From assembly GCA_903908065.1 (NCBI GenBank), contig CAIVQO010000091.1:1-47951 (forward strand): 47,951 nucleotides of DNA, written 5' to 3'. Positions 34,392 to 42,486 of the stretch are shown here, in pieces. Origin of the DNA: an uncultured beta proteobacterium. Its GTDB lineage: Bacteria > Pseudomonadota > Gammaproteobacteria > Burkholderiales > Rhodocyclaceae. The translations under genes and the position numbers were made by a program. The notes under the pieces are model-generated. The model was not told the origin of the DNA. It did no database searches and saw nothing but the letters and a program-made list of their open reading frames with translations. Within the stretch, counting starts at the first letter, position 1, and each line of letters begins with the position of its first letter.

Positions 34392-36767
34392 TTACTTGAT
34401 GCAAACGGCCCTTACCTGCTTGAGGTCCGTAACGCCCTGCAATGCCTTTTCCAGGCCATCCATCTTCAAGGTCAGCATGCCGTCTTCCAAGGCCTGTGCA
34501 AACAGCTGAGCAACCCGCGCATGTTCCTGGATCAGCTTCTTGATCGGCTCTGTACCGATCATCAGCTCATGTAGACCCACTCGACCTTTGTACCCGCTGC
34601 CACCACAAGTATCACATCCCTTGGCGCGAGTGAACACGAACTTTCCGTCCTTGCCATAATCCTTCAACAGTCTGGCTTGCGTTGCGGCATAGGCAGCCTT
34701 CTGGTCTGCCTTGAAGGTTTCGGTATTCTCCAGTTCGCTGCAATATTCCTTCATGAACAGGCGAACCTCTTCTTCATCAGGGTTATAGGCTTCCTTGCAC
34801 TTGCACAGGCGCTTGGCCAAACGCTGCGCCAGAATGCCGAGCAGCGCGTCGGCAAAGTTGAATGGATCCATGCCCATATCAAGCAGGCGAATGATCGATT
34901 CCGGCGCACTGTTGGTATGCAACGTAGCGAACACCAGGTGGCCCGTCAGTGACGCTTCGATACCGATGCCGGTGGTTTCCGCATCGCGCATTTCGCCGAC
35001 CATGATGATGTCCGGATCGGCACGCAAAAATGCCTTCATGACGGTGGCGAAGTCGATCACCTTCTTGTTGACCTGGCACTGGCGCAAGCCTTTCTGGGTA
35101 ATCTCGACCGGATCCTCGGCGGTCCAGATCTTGGTATCGACCGTGTTCAGGTAACCAAGAACGGAATGCAGTGTCGTCGTCTTGCCTGAACCGGTCGGAC
35201 CGCACACGAAGAAAAGCCCATAGGGTTTTGAAATCGTCGCCTTGAGCTTCTCGAGGTTGATCGGGAGAACACCGAGCTTATCGAGCGGAATCGGCTCACC
35301 GGCGGCGAGGATTCGCATCACGACGTCCTCTACGCCTCCCGTAGTCGGCAGGGTCGCGACACGCAATTCAATATCCAATGGACCGAACTTCTTGAACTTG
35401 ATCTTGCCATCCTGCGGTTTGCGACGTTCTGCAATATCCAGGTCACACATGATCTTGAGGCGGGCCACCATGGCATTTCTGTAGCTTGCCGGCACTTCGA
35501 TGTATTTCTGCAGGGAGCCGTCGCGACGGAAGCGGACCAGAACCTTGTCCTTGCCTATTCCCGGCTCGATGTGAATGTCCGAGGCCCCCATCTGATAGGC
35601 GTCGATGATGATCTTGTTGACCAGTTTGACCAGTTCGTTGTCGGCAGCGGCAGATACATCGTCAGAAGCGCCGCCCTCTCCATCCATTTCGCCCTCGTCG
35701 AGCGTCGAGAGCAAGTCTCCGACCGAGCTGTCATCGGTAAATCCTGGTACGCCAGCGGCACCGAACAACTGGTCTATGGTCTGTGCGAACTCATGGTTGG
35801 TGGTAACCCGATACACCGCCTTCGAGCGCGGGAACACGTTGTTGACGACTCGCGAACCCTTTACCTGTTCCGGATCCATGCAAACGACGATAACGCCTTC
35901 CGAGGTTTCCTCGACGGGCGCCCACTTCGCCTGCTCGAGAAAGTCCCGCTTGAGATTCTTCAGCAAATCAGCCGGCTTGATTCGATCGCCCTTGAACGGC
36001 TCGTACGCCACGTTGAAAAACTTGCCAAGCGCGATGCCCAATGCCTGATGCTTGACCTGGAACTCATTGACCAATACTTCCTCGATGTCCATGTTCTTGC
36101 GGCGCGCAGTGCGTGTCGCCAGTTCCAGCTCCTGAGCTGAAATTACGGCGTCGGACACCAGGAAATCGTACTTGGTCTTGACCGCCTGGGCAGGCTTGCT
36201 ACGTTGGGTAAAGGCAATGGCCAAGGTTTCGCACAGGCCCTTGACACCCTCGAGAGCAATGGGTGAGAACGGCGAACCAGCCTTGTTGTTGATGATTTGA
36301 ACCACACCGAGTAGTTCGCTGGTCTGTGCGTCCACCACCGGTGCCACCAGCATCTGCTTGGTGCGATAACCGGTTCGCTTATCGACTTCCTGAAGAAACC
36401 TCAAAGACGGATTGATCGCCTTTAACTCGGCATCGTCGTAAACATCTCGAATGTTGACAGTCTTCTTCGCCAGTGCCACGTGTCCGGCGATACTCTGGTC
36501 CGCGATGGGCAGGCGTAGATCCTTGAAGGAGTTCAGGCCGGTTTTGACTTTGGAGACGATGGACGCCTTGTCGTCGCCAACAGAGTAGATTGTCAGGCGA
36601 TCGGCGTTGAACAAGCTGCAAATTTCACCTGAGAGTTCCAACATGATCTCGTCAATGTTGGCAGTCGCATGAACCTTGTTGGTGACGACCTGGAGATTCT
36701 TGAAGAATGCCAGGCGGGTATCGACATCCGCGGCACTCTCTGCCGGCGTTGCAGGAACTGCGCTCAT
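34392..36767 (-). CDS. GspE/PilB-type secretion ATPase with N-terminal GAF domain
   Basis: The 791-residue protein begins with a GAF domain (about residues 25-190). A region resembling the MshEN/T2SSE N-domain follows, then the hexameric ATPase core. The core has Walker A GPTGSGKTTT (about 520-530), Asp box TAEDPVEITQKGLRQ, Walker B DPDIIMVGEMRDAET and the His box LVFATLHTNSAP. A zinc-binding set (CKCKEAY and CDTCGGSGYKGR) is typical of PilB/GspE. The c-di-GMP-binding motif of MshEN is degenerate. A GAF domain on such an ATPase is unusual and suggests control by a small ligand. It overlaps the upstream gene by four bases. It could power the local short pilin or a type II secretion system elsewhere. 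Confidence 0.9.
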   Translation of the reverse strand: MSAVPATPAESAADVDTRLAFFKNLQVVTNKVHATANIDEIMLELSGEICSLFNADRLTIYSVGDDKASIVSKVKTGLNSFKDLRLPIADQSIAGHVALAKKTVNIRDVYDDAELKAINPSLRFLQEVDKRTGYRTKQMLVAPVVDAQTSELLGVVQIINNKAGSPFSPIALEGVKGLCETLAIAFTQRSKPAQAVKTKYDFLVSDAVISAQELELATRTARRKNMDIEEVLVNEFQVKHQALGIALGKFFNVAYEPFKGDRIKPADLLKNLKRDFLEQAKWAPVEETSEGVIVVCMDPEQVKGSRVVNNVFPRSKAVYRVTTNHEFAQTIDQLFGAAGVPGFTDDSSVGDLLSTLDEGEMDGEGGASDDVSAAADNELVKLVNKIIIDAYQMGASDIHIEPGIGKDKVLVRFRRDGSLQKYIEVPASYRNAMVARLKIMCDLDIAERRKPQDGKIKFKKFGPLDIELRVATLPTTGGVEDVVMRILAAGEPIPLDKLGVLPINLEKLKATISKPYGLFFVCGPTGSGKTTTLHSVLGYLNTVDTKIWTAEDPVEITQKGLRQCQVNKKVIDFATVMKAFLRADPDIIMVGEMRDAETTGIGIEASLTGHLVFATLHTNSAPESIIRLLDMGMDPFNFADALLGILAQRLAKRLCKCKEAYNPDEEEVRLFMKEYCSELENTETFKADQKAAYAATQARLLKDYGKDGKFVFTRAKGCDTCGGSGYKGRVGLHELMIGTEPIKKLIQEHARVAQLFAQALEDGMLTLKMDGLEKALQGVTDLKQVRAVCIK

Positions 36768-37831
36768 TTAACTGACTCCATGGCAGCCGCATAAGCTCTC
36801 ATGCCGCCATCCAGCAAGGCAGCATTGAACCCGCGTTGGGAAAGCAGAAATGCCGCGGCGGAACTGCGACGTCCCGTCTGGCAATACACGATGTATTCCT
36901 TTTCTGGATCTAGTGCGGCCAGCGCCTGTCGAATATCGTCCAGCGGGATATTCAACGCGCCCTGGAATCCGTCGCTGCGGTACTCGGCGGGAAACCGCAC
37001 GTCAATCCAGATGGCACCGTTTGCAACTCGGCGCCCAGCTTCGAGGCCATCGACCTTTTGCAGCAGCGGAGCGCGCAAAAGCTCATTGAAATCGTCTTTC
37101 GAGAGACGCAGCAGAACTCCATCGGTCTTCATGACCACCGTCGCATTCCTGACCGTGTCGGCAACCAGCGCCTCCTCACCAAATGCATTGCCGGCCTTCA
37201 GTTCGGCAAGCTGAATTGAGGAGCCCGCCACCTGGCGAGACACCTTGCAACGTCCGCTTTCAATCAAGTAGTAAAAGTCTCCGGGTTCGCCTTGCTTGAT
37301 GATCTGATCAGCGCGTTTGACGGGCAATCGGATGAATTTTGCCAGCAGGGTCTGAATGTTGGCCGGAGGCAGGGAGGCAAATACTCCGGTAGTCAAATTT
37401 TCTACCGCAAACATGCCGGACATCCGGCGCCAGTCGGTGGGTTCAGTTCCGGCATCCTCGTCTGTTGTCGGAGCCGCGAGTTGATTCCAGGTCAAGAGGA
37501 TATCGAGCTTGTCCTCTTCAAGGGACATCATGACGACATCGGTTATAGCCTGGCTTCTGGCTGGGACCTTGCCATCACGAACAAGCGGCGCCGATGCCAG
37601 CTCGTGTCCTCCCACCAGAACTCGGCTTGTACCGTCCGCCAAGCTGGCGAGAATCTGCCCTTGGACCAGATACACCATTTGCCCCGTCCAATCGGCGGCA
37701 CGAAACGGGTCGCTACCACGGGCAAACTGCATCGTCTTGCACATCCCCGGCAATTCGCCAAGACCGGCCTGGCCCAGCGAAGCAAGGGGCTGCAAGCGCG
37801 CCAGCATTTCAACGCTGACCGTATCGATCAT
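36764..37831 (-). CDS. Tandem cyclic-nucleotide-binding protein with C-terminal rhodanese domain
   Basis: The 355-residue protein has a first, degenerate cNMP-binding-like domain (residues 15-115) and a clear second one (about 155-265). The second has a phosphate-binding cassette FGEEALVADTVRNATV that keeps the Glu and Arg contacting the cyclic nucleotide. A rhodanese domain ends the protein (WIDVRFPAEY, and VYCQTGRRSSAAAFL with catalytic Cys near 315). It lacks a DNA-binding domain, so it is not a CRP-type transcription factor. It sits between a phosphodiesterase-like gene (2-base gap) and the GAF-ATPase gene (4-base overlap). It may relay a cyclic-nucleotide signal or sulfane-sulfur status. 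Confidence 0.9.
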   Translation of the reverse strand: MIDTVSVEMLARLQPLASLGQAGLGELPGMCKTMQFARGSDPFRAADWTGQMVYLVQGQILASLADGTSRVLVGGHELASAPLVRDGKVPARSQAITDVVMMSLEEDKLDILLTWNQLAAPTTDEDAGTEPTDWRRMSGMFAVENLTTGVFASLPPANIQTLLAKFIRLPVKRADQIIKQGEPGDFYYLIESGRCKVSRQVAGSSIQLAELKAGNAFGEEALVADTVRNATVVMKTDGVLLRLSKDDFNELLRAPLLQKVDGLEAGRRVANGAIWIDVRFPAEYRSDGFQGALNIPLDDIRQALAALDPEKEYIVYCQTGRRSSAAAFLLSQRGFNAALLDGGMRAYAAAMESVK

Positions 37832-37833
37832 GA

Positions 37834-38601
37834 TCAGATCTCGAAGAGCTGGTTATTCTGCAGCATCCCGGGGCGATACTCGCCAATGCAATCCTCGATT
37901 TCCTGCATCGTCAATTCGATTTGACCGGGCTTGAGGTGGGTGATGAACACCTCAGCATCGCGTTGCAGGTTCGTAAGCTCGTCGAGCAACATGCTGGGAC
38001 AGAGGTGGAGAGAAGCCTGCGCCAGCCACTTCTCGCTGTTGGAAAACGCACATTCGATAATCAGGTAGCGCAAGTTCCGGATTTGGTTGACGTACTGCCA
38101 AAGCTCCGGGCAGGGACCGGTATCGCCGGTAAACACCAGGCTGCCTTGGCCGGAATCAACCTGATAACCGACGGCCGGAACGGTGTGATTGGCTGGTAGC
38201 GGAACCACCTTGCGTCCCTCTATGTCGATGGCCTCGCCGACTCGAATCGTGGCAAAGCGCATAAAGGGTTTGTCCGGGGTGGGAATTACGCTGAAATCAG
38301 GCCAGATCGCCCAATTGAAAACATGGGCGCGAATGATTTCCAGCGTTGCCTCCGTGGCATGAACGGTCAGAGGACGGTTGCGCATGTCGCCAACCGTATC
38401 GATCATGAACGGCATGCAGGCCAGGTGGTCGAGATGTGAATGGGTAATGAAGACATGATCGATCTGGGCCAGTTCCGCGATCGCCAGATCACCCACACCT
38501 GTACCTGCATCAATCAGGATGTCGTTATCGACCAACAATGAAGTAGTCCGCAGGTGGCGCCCCCCTATTCCGCCACTACAGCCCAGTATGCGTACCTTCA
38601 T
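37834..38601 (-). CDS. Metallo-beta-lactamase-fold hydrolase, class II cyclic-nucleotide phosphodiesterase-like
   Basis: The 255-residue protein has the metal-binding THSHLDHLACMP (about residues 52-63), a second ligand set in LPANHTVPAVGY and FTGDTGPCPELW, and a late His in VFITHLKPGQ. The overall layout resembles class II cAMP phosphodiesterases and related MBL enzymes. Neighbours are an adenylate cyclase gene (5-base gap) and a cyclic-nucleotide-binding protein gene (2-base gap), which supports cyclic-nucleotide hydrolysis. MBL folds are versatile, so other phosphoesters remain possible. Confidence 0.8.
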   Translation of the reverse strand: MKVRILGCSGGIGGRHLRTTSLLVDNDILIDAGTGVGDLAIAELAQIDHVFITHSHLDHLACMPFMIDTVGDMRNRPLTVHATEATLEIIRAHVFNWAIWPDFSVIPTPDKPFMRFATIRVGEAIDIEGRKVVPLPANHTVPAVGYQVDSGQGSLVFTGDTGPCPELWQYVNQIRNLRYLIIECAFSNSEKWLAQASLHLCPSMLLDELTNLQRDAEVFITHLKPGQIELTMQEIEDCIGEYRPGMLQNNQLFEI

Positions 38602-38606
38602 GGTCC

Positions 38607-40832
38607 CTATTTCGTCTCGAATGTGGTGACGCCGTCCCAGTTCTCGCCTGGCGGCTCTTTGCGCAGATGTTCGACACGCTTGATGTACAGGTCGTAAAGA
38701 TAGCGGGGATTTATCCGTTGCAGATTCATCAAGGTAACTTCAGCCTGGTCCCAATCCTGGCCCCGGTACAGGCGCAGCGCCTGATTCCATAACTTCAATT
38801 CGTCCAGATCGTCCTTTCCGACCTTGCCTTCCTCACCCACCGGCTCGTAAATTCCGACGGGATCTTCCTTGCCCTTGACGCGCACCCGATCAAGCTCACG
38901 GAAAACAAACTCATTCTTCACCAGATCGCGGGTACCCTCGCCGACAATGAATCCGACACCGTACTGCTTGGTTATGCCCTCAAGGCGCGAACCCAGATTT
39001 ACTGCATCACCCATCACCGTGTAGGACTGGCGGACAGGCGATCCCATGTCGCCAACAGTCATTGGACCGGTATTGACGCCAACGCCGATCTTGAGTTCGG
39101 GCCAGTCTTTGGCCAAAAGATCCTTGTTCAACTCATGCAAGGCAACATGCATTTCCAGACCGGTAAGAACCGCATTCTTCGCGTGCTCTGGATCATCCAC
39201 CGGCGCGCCCCAGAAGGCCATGATTGCATCGCCAATATACTTGTCCAGGGTTCCCCGATGCTTCCGAACCACGATGGTCATTGCGCCAAGATACTGGTTC
39301 ATGAGGCTGGCCAATTCATCCGGCTCAAGCCCCTCGGAAATGGTCGTAAATCCACGTACGTCAGAAAACAGGACCGTAAGCTCCGCCTTGCGACCGGCCA
39401 TGCTGTAGTTTTCGGGATCCCGGCTCATCTCCTCAACCAGCTCCGGCGGCACATACTGGCCAAACAATCCTGTCAATTGCCGCTTGGTCCGGGACTCAAC
39501 GAAATAGCCCCATGACATGTTCATGGCATACAACAGCACCACCGCGATTCCGCCACTCGCCAGTGGCAACACGACGTTAGAAATGTGCCAGAAACTGAAA
39601 TTGATGCTGAGGAGCAGCAGGAGCACGATTGAACCAACCACGGTCGCCCGGAAGGGTGACAGCAACGGCAACAGGAAGACCATCACGCCACCAGCCAGCA
39701 GAACCAGGACAACATCGGCACCCAGGATATAGGGGGGCTTGTGCTTGATTGCGCCATCGAGCATTCCGGCAATCAGATTGGCGTGAATCTCCACCCCTGG
39801 ATAGGCTGCGCCAACCGGGGTTGCCCGCAGGTCCATCAGGCCAGGTGCAGTGGTACCGACGATGGCGATCCGACCTGCCAGCAGTTCCTTTGGAACCTTG
39901 TCCGTCAATATGTCCGTTATGGAGATGTATCGGAAACTTCCCTGAGTGCCGCGATACGGGATCAGAGTTGCGGCGTTTTCATCAATCGGAATCGACAGCG
40001 GCGCTTCACTGCCACCCTTGAGCTCCAGCCACTCCATCGCAGCATAGGAACTCGGCGAGTTGGACGGGTAACCGGGAATAATTACCGGATTGCCGAGCAA
40101 GCTGCGAACCATGGCCAGGGACAAGGACTCGTAATATTGCCCCTTGTACTCGACCAGCAAGGGAACACGCCTTGAAATCCCATCACCATCAACTAGCGGA
40201 TTGAAATGGCCTGCGCCAGCAGCAGCTTTCTGAAACTCCGGCAGGTTCCCGCCAAAACTGACCCACTGAGTAAAACCAATGCGACGTCCGGCAAATGTGC
40301 CAGCCGGGAAGACGGGGGACGGCACGGCACCGGTGCTGACTCCATCCTCGCGACTTGAAAAATAATAGCCAAGGATAATCGGTCGATTTTTCATCGACTC
40401 GGCGAATCGCGCGTCATTATCGAGTTGCGGACGCAACTCGCGCAACACCGAACTGAAGGCCGGAACCTCGCGCAGTTCCTTTTTGGCCAGGGCATCGAGG
40501 GTACGCAGACCTGAACTGTCGTCGGGCTCGGCGAAAACGACGTCAAAGCCAACCAGCCGCATACCATACTGATTAAAGAGCTTGTCCATCAGCAATGCCA
40601 GCTTGTCGCGCCCCCATGGCCAGCGCCCCTGCTCCGCGAGAGATTTTTCGTCGATATCCAGGATGACAACCCTTGGATCCACCGTACGTGGCATGGTCAG
40701 GCGCAACTTCGCGTCGTAGATCAGCGAATCCAGATGATTGATGAACGGAATTTGATAGACGCGTGCCGAATGGCCGAGCAATACCAGCAGGATCAGCAGT
40801 CCCAATCCATAGCGGGGAATGTATTGTTTCAA
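38607..40832 (-). CDS. CHASE2-domain adenylate/guanylate cyclase (class III)
   Basis: The 741-residue protein has one N-terminal span, a large periplasmic CHASE2 sensor (about residues 30-340, including RVVILDIDEKSLAEQGRWPW), three membrane spans (about 355-435) and a cytoplasmic class III cyclase domain. The catalytic site shows both metal Asp residues (LFSDVRGFT and YIGDAIMAFWGAP) and the transition-state Asn/Arg (AVNLGSRLEG). Lys in DKYIGD and Thr in SYTVMGD fit ATP rather than GTP. The cyclase should therefore be active, making cAMP in response to an envelope signal. It is followed by phosphodiesterase-like and cNMP-receptor genes, forming a make-break-sense set. Confidence 0.92.
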   Translation of the reverse strand: MKQYIPRYGLGLLILLVLLGHSARVYQIPFINHLDSLIYDAKLRLTMPRTVDPRVVILDIDEKSLAEQGRWPWGRDKLALLMDKLFNQYGMRLVGFDVVFAEPDDSSGLRTLDALAKKELREVPAFSSVLRELRPQLDNDARFAESMKNRPIILGYYFSSREDGVSTGAVPSPVFPAGTFAGRRIGFTQWVSFGGNLPEFQKAAAGAGHFNPLVDGDGISRRVPLLVEYKGQYYESLSLAMVRSLLGNPVIIPGYPSNSPSSYAAMEWLELKGGSEAPLSIPIDENAATLIPYRGTQGSFRYISITDILTDKVPKELLAGRIAIVGTTAPGLMDLRATPVGAAYPGVEIHANLIAGMLDGAIKHKPPYILGADVVLVLLAGGVMVFLLPLLSPFRATVVGSIVLLLLLSINFSFWHISNVVLPLASGGIAVVLLYAMNMSWGYFVESRTKRQLTGLFGQYVPPELVEEMSRDPENYSMAGRKAELTVLFSDVRGFTTISEGLEPDELASLMNQYLGAMTIVVRKHRGTLDKYIGDAIMAFWGAPVDDPEHAKNAVLTGLEMHVALHELNKDLLAKDWPELKIGVGVNTGPMTVGDMGSPVRQSYTVMGDAVNLGSRLEGITKQYGVGFIVGEGTRDLVKNEFVFRELDRVRVKGKEDPVGIYEPVGEEGKVGKDDLDELKLWNQALRLYRGQDWDQAEVTLMNLQRINPRYLYDLYIKRVEHLRKEPPGENWDGVTTFETK

Positions 40833-40862
40833 GAGACCTCCGAGGACACGGTTGGCGAAGCT

Positions 40863-41621
40863 TCAGCTCTTGAGGAAAAACTCCATCTTGACGCCTGCCA
40901 ATTCGATCACATCATGATCGGCCAATTGATGCGCTTGCGCGTCCAGAGCCTTGCCGTTGACCACTGGGAAGCTGGCGCCTTCGACGTGGGTAATGAAATA
41001 ACCGTGGGGCCGGCGCGCAATAACCGCCACCTGGACTCCGGGCTTCCCCAACGTTGTCAGCGTCTTTGTAAGCTCCATCTCCTTCCCAGCGTTTCCGCCG
41101 GAGAGCAATTGGATTGCGCCCAAGAGGAGCGCGGCAGTAGGTGCCGGAGTTGTTGCGGCAGCGGCGGGCGGCATGCCGGGCGAAGTGGTGGTATGCGCCG
41201 CAGGAACGCCGGCCGGGGCGGCCGGAGGAGTCGGCGCTGCGGGAGCGGCGGGCGGCGGAGCCGCCGGAGGCTTCGCGGCGCCAGGACGCAAAATCATCGT
41301 CTTTTCGAAGTCGGCGGCGTTAGTCTGCTGAGGCAACTCACTGACAAACTTCAGGCGGTACTTGCCGAGCTCGATGGTGTCGCCATTCTGCAGAAAGTGC
41401 TTTTTGACCGACTGACCATTGACGAAAGTTCCGTTGGTGCTGCCGAGGTCCTCGAGGAAGGAGTCGTTGAGGATGGTAATGACGACAGCGTGCTCGCCCG
41501 ATATCGCAAGGTTGTCGATCTGAATGTCGTTATGCGGCTTGCGACCGATCGTGGTGCGCTCCTTGTTCAAGGGAATTTCCTTGAGCATCGTGGTTTCCAT
41601 GCTGAGTATGAGCTTAGCCAT
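40863..41621 (-). CDS. FHA-domain protein with Pro/Ala-rich linker
   Basis: The 252-residue protein has an N-terminal FHA domain (about residues 20-95) with the phosphothreonine-binding residues in IGRKPHNDIQI, ISGEHAVV and LGSTNGTFVNG. A long Pro/Ala-rich linker (about 110-160) leads to a second, degenerate FHA-like domain at the C-terminus. FHA domains bind phosphothreonine, so it is the probable reader for the kinase encoded two genes upstream. It lies between the PP2C phosphatase and cyclase genes with 30-33-base gaps. It may link phosphorylation to the cyclase or the pilus ATPase; that is inference. Confidence 0.9.
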   Translation of the reverse strand: MAKLILSMETTMLKEIPLNKERTTIGRKPHNDIQIDNLAISGEHAVVITILNDSFLEDLGSTNGTFVNGQSVKKHFLQNGDTIELGKYRLKFVSELPQQTNAADFEKTMILRPGAAKPPAAPPPAAPAAPTPPAAPAGVPAAHTTTSPGMPPAAAATTPAPTAALLLGAIQLLSGGNAGKEMELTKTLTTLGKPGVQVAVIARRPHGYFITHVEGASFPVVNGKALDAQAHQLADHDVIELAGVKMEFFLKS

Positions 41622-41654
41622 TTTCTTCGTCCTTCAAGGTCACAGAGCGCTGCA

Positions 41655-42476
41655 TTACTTGAACCAGGCCAGGATCCGGGCGAGCATTCCGCGAGATGCC
41701 GGATATTCCCCCTTGACCTTGACCAAGATTACAGAAACATTGTCACGGCCACCATTATCGTTGGCCATCTGTATCAGCTGAGTTGCGCAAAGCTCAAGGT
41801 TCGCCGACAGCGCCCCCAGAGTCATCGCAATCTCGTCATCCTCCACCATATCGTTGAGGCCGTCGGAGCAAAGTAGATATACGTCGCCCGGCATGACTTC
41901 GTGGTCATGGATCTCGGCTGCCACTTCGGCGTCAATTCCAACCGCGCGCGTCACCAGATTCTTGTTTTGCGAGTGACGCGCCTGCTCCGGTGTGATCAGG
42001 CCTGCATCGATCTGCTCCTGCAGCAGGGAGTGATCTCGAGTTATCGCCTGGAAGTCATCCCCGCGCAGGCGGTACATCCGAGAATCGCCGATGTGACCTA
42101 CCGTCACCCTGTTGTCGTGGAATACGGCAACGACCAAGGTCGTGCCCATCCCGGCATGCTGCGGATTGGTTTGCGAAGACTGGAAAATCGCGCTGTTAAC
42201 CAAACCCATCTGTGTTTCAACGGCGACTTCGGCCCAGGTCTTGCCGCCCCCCGCATCGCTGCTGGGTGACCGATCTGCAAATGCCTTGGCGAGTTCGGAT
42301 CCGAGCATCGTGGTGGCCATGCCACTTGCCACCTCACCGGCATTGTATCCACCCATGCCATCGGCCAGCACGGCAAAACCCACCTCGGCGTTGGCCATGA
42401 CGGAGTCTTCATTGTTCGAGCGAACCATGCCCGGATCACTGCGGGTGACCATTTCGAGAACGGCATTCATATCCAT
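41655..42476 (-). CDS. PP2C-family serine/threonine phosphatase
   Basis: The 273-residue protein shows the PP2C metal-binding motifs in order: RSNNEDSVMAN, VLADGMGGYNAGEVA, VGHIGDSRMYRL, LLCSDGLNDMV and GGRDNVSVILV. It should reverse phosphorylation by the CHASE2 kinase encoded 10 bases upstream. ATG 42476 has GAGG eight bases upstream; a longer frame to 42530 runs back into the kinase gene and is rejected. Kinase, phosphatase and FHA genes in tandem form a complete write-erase-read unit, as in type VI secretion regulation, though no type VI genes are present here. Confidence 0.93.
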   Translation of the reverse strand: MDMNAVLEMVTRSDPGMVRSNNEDSVMANAEVGFAVLADGMGGYNAGEVASGMATTMLGSELAKAFADRSPSSDAGGGKTWAEVAVETQMGLVNSAIFQSSQTNPQHAGMGTTLVVAVFHDNRVTVGHIGDSRMYRLRGDDFQAITRDHSLLQEQIDAGLITPEQARHSQNKNLVTRAVGIDAEVAAEIHDHEVMPGDVYLLCSDGLNDMVEDDEIAMTLGALSANLELCATQLIQMANDNGGRDNVSVILVKVKGEYPASRGMLARILAWFK

Positions 42477-42486
42477 GGCGATGCCC

